From Promicromonospora sp. Populi (GTDB lineage Bacteria > Actinomycetota > Actinomycetes > Actinomycetales > Cellulomonadaceae): a stretch of 64,000 nt of DNA. Position 1 is the stretch's first letter. Every line of letters begins with the position of its first letter. Both the position numbers and the translations under genes were made by a program. The DNA is taken from contig NZ_CP163528.1 of assembly GCF_041081105.1 (NCBI RefSeq), forward strand, positions 1,798,001 through 1,862,000, in the 5' to 3' direction. This document shows positions 8,337 to 16,718 of this stretch, one piece after another. A model generated the notes under the pieces. That model was not told where the DNA came from. It saw only the letters and a list, made by a program, of their open reading frames with translations, and did no database searches.

Positions 8337-9509
8337 ATGAGAAATCATAAAGTCCACCATGCCGAAAGGTCCGCGCGGCCACCCGCACCTCGACGCGGCG
8401 CCCTGGGTACGGCACTTGCTCTGGGCGGTTCTGCCGCGCTCGTGTTCGCGACCCAGCCAGCCTGGGCGATCGGCACCCCTGTCGACCTCGGCACCGCCGG
8501 CACCTACTCGGTCCTCGGCGGACAGACCGTCACCAACACCGGCCCCTCGGTGCTCTCCGACAACGTCGGCGTCAGCCCGGGCACGGCGATCCCGGGATTC
8601 CCGCCCGGCATCGCCCTCGGCGACACCCACTCGGCGGACGCCCACGCGCTCCAGGCGCAGAGCGACCTCACCATCGCGTACAACAACGCCGCGGGGCAGG
8701 CTCCCGACGAAAGCGTCTCAGGTGACCTGGGCGGGCTCACCCTCCAGCCGGGCGTCTACAACGCGTCCAGCTCCATCGGGCTCACCGGGACCGTCACCCT
8801 CGACGCCGATGGCGACCCCGACGCCGTCTTCATCTTCCAGGTCGGCTCTACTCTCACCACCGCGAGCGCCAGCACCGTCGCACTCCTGAACGACGCGCAG
8901 GCCTGCAACGTGTTCTGGCAGATCGGCAGCTCCGCCACGCTGGGCACGAACACCACATTTGTGGGCACGATCATGGCGCTGACCTCGATCAGCGTTACAA
9001 CCGGCACCACCGTGGACGGTCGCGCCCTGGCGCGCAACGGGTCGGTCACCCTCGACAGCAACGTCTTCACCCAGAGCGAGTGCGAGACGGCCCCGCCGTC
9101 GTCGACGCCGTCGCCCACACCCACGCCGACGCCGACGCCGACGGACAACCCGACGGGACCTCCCACCGGCAACCCGACGCCGACTGATAGCCCGCCCGGC
9201 GGACCCGGCGAACCAGGCGGTCCAGGCGGACCCGGCGGACCCGGCGGTCCAGGCGGACCCGGCGGACCCGGCGGTCCAGGCGGACCCGGCGGTCCAGGCG
9301 GACCCGGCGGACCCGGGGAAAGCGGCGGCCCCGGCGACGACTCCGGCGGCAGCGATGGGACTCCGGGCGGCGGTGACCAGGGGCCGGACATCCTGGCCGT
9401 GACCGGCCCGTCCGTGAACATGCCGCTGCTCACCATCGCGATCGCGGCGATCCTGGCCGGAGCCGGTCTCATCGTGACCAGCCTCCGGTTGCACCGCCGT
9501 AGGTCCTGA
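8337..9509 (+). CDS. DUF3494 adhesin with collagen-like stalk and LAxTG anchor
   Basis: 390 aa. Signal peptide about residues 1-44 (cleavage after QPAWA). DUF3494 domain about 48-245 ([49 protein letters not shown]). A Thr/Pro-rich linker spans 252-287, a GGP collagen-like repeat 288-327, and a Gly/Ser/Asp spacer follows. The C-terminus is LAVTG (353-357) plus a hydrophobic helix and HRRRS, a sorting signal of the LAxTG type recognised by class E sortases. The protein should be wall-anchored with its ice-binding-like head projected by the stalk. The start has GAGAGG six nt upstream. It is divergent from a related DUF3494 gene. Confidence 0.9.
   Translation: MRNHKVHHAERSARPPAPRRGALGTALALGGSAALVFATQPAWAIGTPVDLGTAGTYSVLGGQTVTNTGPSVLSDNVGVSPGTAIPGFPPGIALGDTHSADAHALQAQSDLTIAYNNAAGQAPDESVSGDLGGLTLQPGVYNASSSIGLTGTVTLDADGDPDAVFIFQVGSTLTTASASTVALLNDAQACNVFWQIGSSATLGTNTTFVGTIMALTSISVTTGTTVDGRALARNGSVTLDSNVFTQSECETAPPSSTPSPTPTPTPTPTDNPTGPPTGNPTPTDSPPGGPGEPGGPGGPGGPGGPGGPGGPGGPGGPGGPGGPGGPGESGGPGDDSGGSDGTPGGGDQGPDILAVTGPSVNMPLLTIAIAAILAGAGLIVTSLRLHRRRS
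9198..9317 (+). repeat. Collagen-like GGP-coding 9-bp tandem repeat
   Basis: About thirteen Gly-Gly-Pro triplets are encoded by alternating 9-bp units (ggcggaccc and ggcggtcca), with one GEP and one GES interruption at the edges. Such near-identical units are prone to slippage, so stalk length may vary among strains. The Gly-x-Pro periodicity is collagen-like, but Gly occupies two of three positions, so a true triple helix is uncertain. Confidence 0.85.
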
Positions 9510-9634
9510 CACGAGCGGTCGCGGTGGCCCTGACCGGGCCGCCGCGACTCCTCGTACGGAGGGTCACCTTGGCCGACCCGACCCCGACCCGCCGACTCGC
9601 CCCCGTTCTACAGGCCGGAGACACGCGGGCCGGG

Positions 9635-9640
9635 CACAAT
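9635..9640 (+). promoter_or_regulatory. Candidate leaderless -10 element of ilvD
   Basis: CACAAT ends 6 nt before the ATG at 9647, and there is no Shine-Dalgarno. Transcription would start at or next to the ATG. No clear -35 hexamer is seen. Confidence 0.45.
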
Positions 9641-9646
9641 GCAGAC

Positions 9647-11353
9647 ATGTCCAGTGCCAAGAATCCGGTCGACATCAAGCCCCGCTCCCGCCAGGTGACA
9701 GATGGCCTGGAGGCGACGGCGTCCCGCGGGATGCTGCGCGCCGTCGGCATGGGCGACGAGGACTGGGTCAAGCCGCAGATCGGCGTCGCGAGCTCCTGGA
9801 ACGAGATCACGCCCTGCAACCTGTCGCTCGACCGGCTGGCGGACGCGACCAAGGCGGGGGTGCACGCCGCGGGCGGCTACCCGCTGGAGTTCGGCACCAT
9901 CTCGGTGTCTGACGGCATCTCCATGGGCCACGAGGGCATGCACTTCTCGCTGGTGTCCCGCGACGTCATCGCCGACTCGGTCGAGACGGTCATGCAGGCC
10001 GAGCGGCTGGACGGCTCGGTGCTGCTGGCCGGGTGCGACAAGTCGCTGCCCGGCATGCTGATGGCGGCCGCCCGCCTGGACCTGGCCAGCGTGTTCCTCT
10101 ACGCCGGCTCGATCATGCCGGGCTGGGTCAAGCTCGAGGACGGCACGGAGAAGCAGGTCACCATCATCGACGCCTTCGAGGCCGTCGGGGCCTGCTCGCG
10201 CGGGCTCATGAGCCAGGGCGACGTCGACCGGATCGAGCGGGCGATCTGCCCGGGCGAGGGCGCCTGCGGCGGCATGTACACCGCCAACACGATGGCCTCC
10301 GCTGCCGAGGCGCTCGGTATGTCGCTGCCCGGGTCGGCGGCCCCGCCGTCGGCCGACCGCCGTCGGGACGCGTGGGCGCACCGGTCGGGCGAGGCAGTGG
10401 TGAACCTGCTGCGCAAGGGCATCACCGCGCGCGACATCATGACCAAGGAGGCGTTCGAGAACGCGATTGCCGTGGTCATGGCGTTCGGCGGGTCCACGAA
10501 CGCGGTGCTGCACCTGCTCGCCATCGCCTACGAGGCCGAGGTCGACCTGACCCTCGACGACTTCTCCCGCGTCGCCGACCGGGTGCCGCACCTGGGCGAC
10601 CTCAAGCCCTTCGGCAGCTACGTCATGAACGACGTGGACCGGATCGGCGGCGTGCCCGTGGTGATGAAGGCACTGCTGGACGCCGGGCTGCTGCACGGCG
10701 ACGTGCTGACGGTCACGGGCCGCACCATGGCCGAGAACCTCGCCCAGATCAGCCCGCCCGACCCGGACGGCAAGATCCTGCGCGCCATGGACAACCCGAT
10801 CCACAAGACCGGGGGCATCACCATCCTTTCCGGGTCGCTCGCGCCCGAGGGCGCCGTCGTGAAGTCGGCAGGCTTCGACTCCGACGTGTTCGAGGGGACC
10901 GCGCGGGTCTTCGAGCGCGAGCGCAGCGCGCTCGACGCCCTGGAGGACGGCACCATCCAGGCCGGCGACGTGGTGGTCATCCGCTACGAGGGCCCCAAGG
11001 GCGGCCCCGGCATGCGCGAGATGCTCGCCATCACCGGCGCCATCAAGGGTGCGGGCCTCGGCAAGGACGTCCTGCTCGTCACCGACGGCCGGTTCTCCGG
11101 CGGCACCACCGGCCTGTGCGTGGGCCACATCGCCCCGGAGGCGGTCGACGCCGGTCCTATCGCGTTCGTGCGCGACGGCGACCGTATCCGCCTCGACGTG
11201 GCGTCCAAGACCCTGGACGTCCTCGTCGAGCCGGCCGAGCTGGCGGCCCGCAAGGAGGGCTGGGCACCCCTCTCGCACCCCTACACGCGCGGGGTGCTGG
11301 CCAAGTACTCGAAGCTCGTCCAGTCGGCGTCGAAGGGTGCGGTGCTCGCGTAG
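9647..11353 (+). CDS. ilvD: Dihydroxy-acid dehydratase
   Basis: 568 aa, normal family length. It catalyses dehydration of 2,3-dihydroxy-isovalerate or -methylvalerate in valine/isoleucine synthesis, in the cytosol, with an Fe-S cluster. Visible signatures are [32 protein letters not shown] (cluster cysteines), [31 protein letters not shown] and TDGRFSGGT. The frame is open upstream to 9524, but the ATG at 9647 starts the conserved N-terminus ([20 protein letters not shown]) and has a -10-like box placed for a leaderless transcript. It stands alone; no other branched-chain amino acid genes are adjacent. Confidence 0.97.
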   Translation: MSSAKNPVDIKPRSRQVTDGLEATASRGMLRAVGMGDEDWVKPQIGVASSWNEITPCNLSLDRLADATKAGVHAAGGYPLEFGTISVSDGISMGHEGMHFSLVSRDVIADSVETVMQAERLDGSVLLAGCDKSLPGMLMAAARLDLASVFLYAGSIMPGWVKLEDGTEKQVTIIDAFEAVGACSRGLMSQGDVDRIERAICPGEGACGGMYTANTMASAAEALGMSLPGSAAPPSADRRRDAWAHRSGEAVVNLLRKGITARDIMTKEAFENAIAVVMAFGGSTNAVLHLLAIAYEAEVDLTLDDFSRVADRVPHLGDLKPFGSYVMNDVDRIGGVPVVMKALLDAGLLHGDVLTVTGRTMAENLAQISPPDPDGKILRAMDNPIHKTGGITILSGSLAPEGAVVKSAGFDSDVFEGTARVFERERSALDALEDGTIQAGDVVVIRYEGPKGGPGMREMLAITGAIKGAGLGKDVLLVTDGRFSGGTTGLCVGHIAPEAVDAGPIAFVRDGDRIRLDVASKTLDVLVEPAELAARKEGWAPLSHPYTRGVLAKYSKLVQSASKGAVLA

Positions 11354-11395
11354 CTTGCGGCGGCCAGATGGCCGCTGACGTCACCCGCGTCAGAG

Positions 11396-11403
11396 TGACA
11401 CCA
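11396..11403 (+). promoter_or_regulatory. TGACACCA half-site upstream of the RHH regulator
   Basis: A single TGACACCA copy 22 bp before the inverted repeat of the same motif. It is probably an auxiliary binding site for the adjacent ribbon-helix-helix protein. Confidence 0.45.
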
Positions 11404-11417
11404 CATTAGGGGTTGCG

Positions 11418-11439
11418 ATGACACCACTCATGGTGTCAT
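11418..11439. promoter_or_regulatory. Inverted-repeat operator ATGACACCA-ctca-TGGTGTCAT
   Basis: A perfect 9-bp inverted repeat with a 4-bp spacer lies just before the start of the RHH regulator and overlaps its presumed promoter (TTGCGA 11413-11418, CATGAT 11437-11442). The same TGACACCA half-site recurs before the next gene (12017, 12028). This is the layout expected for autoregulation by a ribbon-helix-helix repressor. Confidence 0.7.
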
Positions 11440-11448
11440 GATGGCGTC

Positions 11449-11979
11449 ATGGACCTCACCAACTACGTCGACGACCTCCAGCACCGCCTGGCCATCGCGG
11501 CCGACGCGGCCGGGGACGACGCCCGGCAGCTTGCCGGGCGCCTGACCGCGCCGCTCGACGCCGCCGTCCGCCTCGTCCTGCTGGACGCGCTCTCCACCGC
11601 GGCCGGCGAGATCTCCGCCGAGCTCGCACCCGGCTCGGTCGACGTGCGCCTGCGCGGCGGCGAACCCGAGTTCGTGGTCTCGGCGCCCGCCGTCCGTGCG
11701 GAGCCCACTGCGACGGCCGCACCAGCGCCTACGCAGGCGCCGCCGCCCGCCACGCCGTCGAACGCCGACGCAGACGGCGCCACCACCCGCACCACCCTGC
11801 GCCTGCCCGACCACCTCAAGACACAGGTCGAGGTCGCCGCAGCGCACCAGGGCGTCTCCGTCAACACCTGGCTCGTGCGCGCGGTCGCCGCCGCGCTCGA
11901 GCAGACCACCGGCACCTCCGCGCCGCAGCCCGGCACGGTGCAGCACGGCACCAACCGTCACACCGGCTGGGTGCGCTGA
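11449..11979 (+). CDS. Ribbon-helix-helix (Arc/HicB-like) regulator
   Basis: 176 aa. The N-terminal ~75 residues are helical and acidic; a Pro/Ala linker follows; the C-terminus (about 125-165) has the RHH pattern TTLRLPDHLKTQVEVAAAHQ followed by GVSVNTWLVRAVAAAL. Arc-type proteins bind DNA as dimers through the beta-strand (TTLRL here). No Shine-Dalgarno is present and a -10-like CATGAT ends 6 nt before the ATG, so it is probably leaderless. It precedes a DUF4097 gene and an ABC exporter; matching TGACACCA sites before both this gene and the DUF4097 gene indicate that it controls the operon. Similar proteins are sometimes mislabelled histidine kinase; no kinase motif is present. Confidence 0.8.
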   Translation: MDLTNYVDDLQHRLAIAADAAGDDARQLAGRLTAPLDAAVRLVLLDALSTAAGEISAELAPGSVDVRLRGGEPEFVVSAPAVRAEPTATAAPAPTQAPPPATPSNADADGATTRTTLRLPDHLKTQVEVAAAHQGVSVNTWLVRAVAAALEQTTGTSAPQPGTVQHGTNRHTGWVR

Positions 11980-12013
11980 CCGCACCGGCGGCGCCCCCGA
12001 CAGCCAGATCCCG

Positions 12014-12035
12014 ACCTGACACCAACCTGACACCA
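12014..12035 (+). promoter_or_regulatory. Two tandem ACCTGACACCA operator repeats
   Basis: Two perfect, directly adjacent 11-bp copies of ACCTGACACCA (12014-12024, 12025-12035) end just upstream of the AAGGAG of the DUF4097 gene. The 11-bp spacing places both half-sites on the same face of the helix. They share TGACACCA with the operator at 11418-11439. Confidence 0.7.
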
Positions 12036-12050
12036 CTCAAGGAGACTCTC

Positions 12051-12893
12051 ATGCCTACTTTCCCCGCCCCCACCCCCGTCCCGGTCGTCATCGACGTGCC
12101 GTTCGGCTTCCTGAACGTCGTCGCAGGAGAGCGCGACGACGTAGTCGTCACCGTCCTGCCCGCCGACCCGTCGAAGTCGGGCTCCGTGCGCGCCGCCGAG
12201 GAGACTCGCGTCGAACGTAACGGTGACGCCATCACCATCACCTACCCCGCGGCCTGGAAGCAGTGGGTGCTCCCCTTCGCCGCCGGCGGCGCGAAGATCA
12301 CTGTTGAGCTGCCCGCGGGCTCCGACCTCAGCGGCAAGACCGGCACGCTCTACGCGGAGGGCAGGCTCGGCACCGTCGACCTCAACCTCAACAGCGGAGA
12401 CGCCCGCATCGACGAGGCCGCCCGCGTGGACCTCAAGGTCTCGGCCGGGAACATAGCCCTCGGCAAGGTCACCGGCCCCATGAGCCTCAAGGCGAGCGCC
12501 GGTTCGGTACGCGTCACCGAGCTTGCGGGCGACGGCACGATCCGTGCCAGCAACGGGACGACCACCGTCGGGTCCGTCACGGGGTCGCTGGAGATCGTCG
12601 GGGCGCACTCCGAGATCGAGGTGGGCCGCGTGCGCGGCACCCTCACCGCGAAGTCCGCCCACGCCGGCATCCGCGTCGCCAACGTCGAGACCGGCAGCGT
12701 CACGCTCAACACGTCCTACGGCTCGATCGAGGTGGGTGTGCCCGAGGGCACGGCTGCCTGGCTCGACGTCACCTCGGAGCACGGCATCGTCCGCAACCAG
12801 CTCACCCCCACCGAGGGTCCCGTCGACGACGAGGCCACCGCCGAGATCCACGCCAGCACCGGCTACGGCGAGATCATCGTCCGCCGCCCCTGA
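12051..12893 (+). CDS. DUF4097 family beta-strand repeat protein
   Basis: 280 aa with an AAGGAG at proper spacing. It consists of repeated beta-strand units characteristic of DUF4097/putative adhesin domains (e.g. TGTLYAEGRLGTVDLNLNSG, VDLKVSAGNIALGKVTG, GSVTLNTSYGSIEVGVPEG). There is no signal peptide or membrane helix, so it is predicted cytoplasmic. It lies between an RHH regulator and a DrrAB-like ABC exporter, a context I recall for this family in actinobacteria. Its biochemical role is unknown; it may sense or scaffold in the exporter response. Confidence 0.85.
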   Translation: MPTFPAPTPVPVVIDVPFGFLNVVAGERDDVVVTVLPADPSKSGSVRAAEETRVERNGDAITITYPAAWKQWVLPFAAGGAKITVELPAGSDLSGKTGTLYAEGRLGTVDLNLNSGDARIDEAARVDLKVSAGNIALGKVTGPMSLKASAGSVRVTELAGDGTIRASNGTTTVGSVTGSLEIVGAHSEIEVGRVRGTLTAKSAHAGIRVANVETGSVTLNTSYGSIEVGVPEGTAAWLDVTSEHGIVRNQLTPTEGPVDDEATAEIHASTGYGEIIVRRP

Positions 12894-13019
12894 CGTCCCG
12901 CCGGCCTGACCCGACTACCGGACCGGCGCCACCGGCCGGAACCCCGCAACCCACTTCCGAGCTACCCCCTGCCCGGAATCCGAAACTTCGAGCACTTCAC
13001 GAGACGAGAGGAAACGAAA

Positions 13020-13838
13020 GTGAGCATCCCCACCGAACGCGGCCACGAGCCCGCCATCCGGGTACAGAACCTGGAGAAGTCCTACAAGGAGCTGCAGGTC
13101 CTGCGGGGCGTCGACTTCGACGTGGCCCGAGGCAGCATCTTCGCGCTGCTGGGCTCGAACGGCGCCGGCAAGACCACCGTCGTCAAGATCCTGTCCACAC
13201 TTCTCAAGGCCGACGGCGGGAAGGCGAGCGTGCACGGCTTCGACGTCGCCACGCAGGCTGCCGACGTCCGCGAGTCGATCAGCCTCACCGGGCAGTTCGC
13301 GGCCGTCGACGAGGTCCTGACCGGCCGCGAGAACCTGGTGCTCGTGGCCAGGCTGCGGCACCTCAAGAACCCCGGCAAGATCGCCGACGACCTGCTCGCG
13401 CGCTTCTCGCTGACCGACGCCGGCGGGCGCAAGGCCGCCACGTACTCGGGCGGCATGCGCCGCCGCCTGGACATCTCCATGAGCCTGATCGGCAACCCGC
13501 CGGTCATCTTCCTCGACGAGCCGACGACGGGTCTCGACCCCCAGGCCCGCATCGAGGTGTGGGACGCCGTCAAGGAGCTCGCGCAGGGCGGCACCACCGT
13601 GCTGCTCACGACGCAGTACCTGGACGAGGCCGAGCAGCTCGCCGACCGGATCGCGATCCTGCACAAGGGCCACATCATCGTCAACGGCACCCTGGCCGAG
13701 CTCAAGGCGCTGCTGCCGCCCGCCAAGGTCGAGTACGTCGAGAAGCAGCCGACGCTGGAGGACGTGTTCTTCGCAGTCACGGGCGAAGACGTCACCGAAG
13801 AGACAACCACCACCGACCCCGCCCGCGCGGACAACTGA
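13020..13838 (+). CDS. ABC exporter ATP-binding protein (DrrA-like)
   Basis: 272 aa, GTG start with GAGAGGAAA upstream. Walker A GSNGAGKTTVVK, signature YSGGMRRRLDI, Walker B VIFLDEPTTGLD, then the H-loop region LLTTQYLDEAEQLADRI. The C-terminal extension with PTLEDVFFAVTG is typical of DrrA-type exporters. It energises the ABC-2 permease encoded 13 nt downstream. Probable substrates are hydrophobic drugs, antibiotics or lipids; the RHH regulator upstream suggests inducible expression. Confidence 0.94.
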   Translation: MSIPTERGHEPAIRVQNLEKSYKELQVLRGVDFDVARGSIFALLGSNGAGKTTVVKILSTLLKADGGKASVHGFDVATQAADVRESISLTGQFAAVDEVLTGRENLVLVARLRHLKNPGKIADDLLARFSLTDAGGRKAATYSGGMRRRLDISMSLIGNPPVIFLDEPTTGLDPQARIEVWDAVKELAQGGTTVLLTTQYLDEAEQLADRIAILHKGHIIVNGTLAELKALLPPAKVEYVEKQPTLEDVFFAVTGEDVTEETTTTDPARADN

Positions 13839-13851
13839 GGAGAGAGAGAAA

Positions 13852-14613
13852 ATGACCAAGCACTTCTTCGGTGACACCGCCGTACTGACGGGGCGGTCCC
13901 TGAGCCACATCCTGCGCAGCCCGGACACGATCATCACCACCGCGGTCACGCCGATCGCCATGATGCTGCTGTTCGTCTACGTGTTCGGCGGTGCGATCAA
14001 CACCGGCACCGACAACTACGTGAACTACCTCCTGCCCGGCATCCTGCTCATCACCATCGCCTCGGGCATCGCCTATACCGCCTACCGGCTCTTCCTGGAC
14101 ATGCAGGGCGGCATCTTCGAGCGGTTCCAGTCCATGCCAATCGCTCGCTCGTCGGTGCTCTGGGCGCACGTGCTGACCTCGCTCGTCTCCAACCTGGTCT
14201 CGGTGGCGATCGTGGTGCTGGTGGCCCTGCTCATGGGCTTCCGCTCGGGCGCCGGGGTGCTGGACTGGCTCGCCGTCGCGGGCATCCTGGTCCTGTTCAC
14301 CCTGGCCCTGACCTGGCTCGCGGTCATCGCCGGCCTGTCGGCCAAGACCGTGGACGGCGCGAGCGCGTTCTCCTACCCGCTCATCTTCCTGCCGTTCATC
14401 AGCTCGGCCTTCGTGCCCACCGAGACCATGCCCGGCCCGGTGCGCTGGTTCGCCGAGAACCAGCCGGTCACCTCGATCGTGAACACGATCCGTGACCTGC
14501 TGGCCCAGCAGCCGGTCGGCAACGACATCTGGGTGGCGCTGGCCTGGTGCGTCGGCATCCTCGCCATCGCGTACGGCTTCGCGACGACGGCGTACCGGCG
14601 CAAGATCTCCTGA
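13852..14613 (+). CDS. ABC-2 type transporter permease (DrrB-like)
   Basis: 253 aa with six hydrophobic segments and the ABC-2 layout (FFGDTAVLTGRSLSHILRSP, then IFLPFISSAFVPTETMPGPV). The start follows GAGGAGAGAGA. It is coupled with the ATPase just upstream to form an exporter. The gene ends shortly before a very large palindrome that probably terminates transcription from both sides. Confidence 0.93.
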   Translation: MTKHFFGDTAVLTGRSLSHILRSPDTIITTAVTPIAMMLLFVYVFGGAINTGTDNYVNYLLPGILLITIASGIAYTAYRLFLDMQGGIFERFQSMPIARSSVLWAHVLTSLVSNLVSVAIVVLVALLMGFRSGAGVLDWLAVAGILVLFTLALTWLAVIAGLSAKTVDGASAFSYPLIFLPFISSAFVPTETMPGPVRWFAENQPVTSIVNTIRDLLAQQPVGNDIWVALAWCVGILAIAYGFATTAYRRKIS

Positions 14614-14642
14614 CGGAGCGCCGAGCCTCCGGCGGCAGCGGT

Positions 14643-14776
14643 CGCCGAGTTCGGTCCCTTGCACCAGCCCAGCAGCGACTTCGGTCGGTTGCTCTGAGAT
14701 CGGTCGTTTGATTGACCGATCTCAGAGCAACCGACCGAAGTCATGAAGCCGGGCGTGCAAGGGACCGAACTCGGCG
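14643..14776. terminator. 134-bp nested palindrome between convergent genes
   Basis: Outer arms of 22 bp (14643-14664 and 14755-14776) and inner arms of 29 bp (14677-14705 and 14714-14742) are all perfect inverted repeats, with an 8-nt loop (GTTTGATT) and symmetric 12-nt mismatched spacers. It lies between the converging ABC permease and lipid kinase genes, so bidirectional termination is plausible. The size far exceeds an ordinary terminator; a cruciform-forming or repeat-family element is possible. No run of T follows. Confidence 0.75.
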
Positions 14777-14785
14777 GATCAGGGA

Positions 14786-15733
14786 TCAGCGCACCCGGAC
14801 CGCAGCCGGCTGGACGGTGAACGTGACCCGGGTCGTCTCCCCCAGGTCCTCGCCGTCGATCTCGAACATGCGCGGCTCCGTCAGCTCCAGCTCCAGGCCC
14901 TTCAGGCGGCCGTGCGTCACGTTGTCGCTGCTCTCGGCCTTCGCACCGGGCGTGACGAGCCGTTTGATGCCGTTGTCCCAGACCATGTTGCGCAGCGTGT
15001 CGGCCCACCCCGCAGCGCCGTCCGCGCCCAGGACCAGCAGGTCCAGCTCGCCGTCGGAGGGATCGGCGTCAGGCAGGAGCGTCACGCCGGCCTGGAGGGT
15101 GCCGCAGTTGCCGACGATCAGCGTGTGCACACGTTCGTCGCGCTGCGGGCCGTCGTCGGCGGTGTACCGGATGTCGAGCGTGTCGCTGGCGGACAGCGCC
15201 CTGCCCAGCGACTCCACGTACGCGAGCCAGCCGACCTTGTCCTTGAGGTCGTCGTCGGTCTCGACGATCATGTGCGCGTCCAGCCCGAATCCCGCCAGGA
15301 CCCCGAACGCGTGCCGTTCGGTCCCCGCGGCGAGGTCGATCTCGAGCCAGCCCAGGTCGATGGCCCGTGCCTCACCAGTGAGCGCCCGCTTGAACGCCGC
15401 GGGCAGGTTGAGCAGGGGAACACCGAGGTTCCGGGCCAGGAGGTTGCCGGTCCCGAGCGGGACTATCCCCAGCTCGACGTCAGTTCCGGCCGCCGCGAGA
15501 TGTTCGGCGACCGCCCGGACCGTCCCGTCCCCGCCGGCCGCGACGACCACGTCGGCGCCCGCCTCGATCGCCTGCGCGGCCGCCCCCTGGCCGGGGTCGT
15601 CCTTGCTCGTCTCGAACCATCGGACCTCGGGTTCGGCCTGCGCGGAGGCGGCCGCCTTGTCCAGCGCGGACCCGAGCTTCTCCCTGCTCGTCTTGGCGGG
15701 GTTCCAGATGACGCCGATGTGGCGTGCGGTCAT
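14786..15733 (-). CDS. Diacylglycerol/lipid kinase family protein (YegS/DagK type)
   Basis: 315 aa. It has the nucleotide-binding signature VVVAAGGDGTVRAVAEHL followed by LGIVPLGTGNLLARNLGVP, typical of the DAGK catalytic domain (YegS, LCB5, DgkB). It phosphorylates a lipid such as diacylglycerol using ATP at the inner membrane face. Its ATG overlaps the stop of the upstream Asp23-like gene (ATGA), making it the last gene of the envelope-stress cluster. It converges on the ABC exporter across a large palindrome. Confidence 0.92.
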   Translation of the reverse strand: MTARHIGVIWNPAKTSREKLGSALDKAAASAQAEPEVRWFETSKDDPGQGAAAQAIEAGADVVVAAGGDGTVRAVAEHLAAAGTDVELGIVPLGTGNLLARNLGVPLLNLPAAFKRALTGEARAIDLGWLEIDLAAGTERHAFGVLAGFGLDAHMIVETDDDLKDKVGWLAYVESLGRALSASDTLDIRYTADDGPQRDERVHTLIVGNCGTLQAGVTLLPDADPSDGELDLLVLGADGAAGWADTLRNMVWDNGIKRLVTPGAKAESSDNVTHGRLKGLELELTEPRMFEIDGEDLGETTRVTFTVQPAAVRVR

Positions 15734-16095
15734 GCGGGGCCTGCTTCCGTCGCCAGGGGGATGTCGGGGACGTGGACGACTGTGAGGACGATCCGCGCGT
15801 CCTGCTGCTCACGCGCTGTGAGCAGGTCACGAACAACCCGGTGAACCGTATGCGACGTGACCGTAGCACCGGCAGTCGAGTGAACGGCCATCGCGATCTC
15901 CACCTGGATCCCCGAGCCGTCCTGCCGGACCAGGACCAGCGGCGCCGCGGTGTCCCGCAGGCCGAGGTGCCGCGCGGTCACGTCGACGACGTTGGACACG
16001 AGCGACCCCGGGCCGTACAGGTCCGCCACACCTGGGACCGCCCGGACGGCCGCTTCGATCTCGGCCGCGACCTGCGCGCCCTGTGCCGTGCTCAT
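15730..16095 (-). CDS. Small protein of the Asp23 cluster (Asp23/Gls24-related)
   Basis: 121 aa from an ATG with GAGGAG eight nt upstream. The frame is open further upstream, but that part is compositionally a shadow of the neighbouring gene. The fold suggested by VQVEIAMAVHSTAGATVTSHTVHRVV resembles the alternating strands and helices of Asp23 domains, though similarity is weak. It lies between an Asp23 protein and a lipid kinase with overlapping ends. Likely an envelope-stress accessory; exact function unknown. Confidence 0.72.
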   Translation of the reverse strand: MSTAQGAQVAAEIEAAVRAVPGVADLYGPGSLVSNVVDVTARHLGLRDTAAPLVLVRQDGSGIQVEIAMAVHSTAGATVTSHTVHRVVRDLLTAREQQDARIVLTVVHVPDIPLATEAGPA

Positions 16096-16112
16096 CGATG
16101 AGTCTCCTCGGA

Positions 16113-16718
16113 TCATGAGAGGTGCCGCCGCACGTCGCGGACGGTGATGTCGATCGCCGTGACGTTCAGCTCCGTGTGCACCCGTAGCCGGGCGGCGATC
16201 TCCAGCCTCAGTTCGTCGGCCAGGCGTGGGAGGGGCTCTCCGTAGGGCACGCTCGCGTCGACCAGGACCCGGACGGGCGCCCCGAGCTCGGTGACGTCGC
16301 CCTCGAAGCGGCACCGGCCGACGAGCACACCGGGGACGGCGTTCTCGGCCGCACGGATCAGCCCCCGCACGGCGCCCTCGGTGATGCCCAGGTCGGCGTG
16401 GGGCTCGGGCGGGGTCAGCGGGATGCGGCGTCCGGCATGGGCCTCCAGCGCGATGCCGCCGAGCACCCTGGCCACCCAGCCGTCGTCGGCCTCCGGTTCA
16501 GCGGCCGTGTCGGCGGCGATCAGCGCGGGGGTCAGTCCCCGGAGCCGTTCGAGAGCATCGAGGGCGAGCTGGCAGGCCGGTGAGCCGTCGATCGACGGGT
16601 CGGCCGGGACACGGCCCGCTTCGAGGTAGTCGGTGAGCTCCTCGATGGTGTGCCCGTCGAGCCCTTCGGGCCCGAGGTCGAGCCGCCGAGGACCTGCTGC
16701 GTCGTCTTGGGGGGTCAT
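16113..16718 (-). CDS. Asp23/Gls24 family protein with N-terminal extension
   Basis: 201 aa. I chose ATG 16718, which overlaps the sigma-factor stop (ATGA) and has GGAGGA six nt before it; an ATG two codons upstream has no room for a ribosome-binding site. The first ~50 residues (DGHTIEELTDYLEAGRVPAD, CQLALDALERLRGL) recall zinc-less anti-sigma-like helical segments. The C-terminal half (LGITEGAVRGLIRAAENAVPG, VRVLVDASVPYGEPLPRLAD, TELNVTAIDITVRDV) is an Asp23 domain. Coupling to the sigma gene raises the possibility that it modulates that factor (inference). Confidence 0.82.
   Translation of the reverse strand: MTPQDDAAGPRRLDLGPEGLDGHTIEELTDYLEAGRVPADPSIDGSPACQLALDALERLRGLTPALIAADTAAEPEADDGWVARVLGGIALEAHAGRRIPLTPPEPHADLGITEGAVRGLIRAAENAVPGVLVGRCRFEGDVTELGAPVRVLVDASVPYGEPLPRLADELRLEIAARLRVHTELNVTAIDITVRDVRRHLS

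Noticed and set aside
8047..8340. 97-codon frame in the AT-rich intergenic region
   Set aside because: No ribosome-binding site, no recognisable pattern and it overlaps the promoter and ribosome-binding site of the DUF3494 adhesin.
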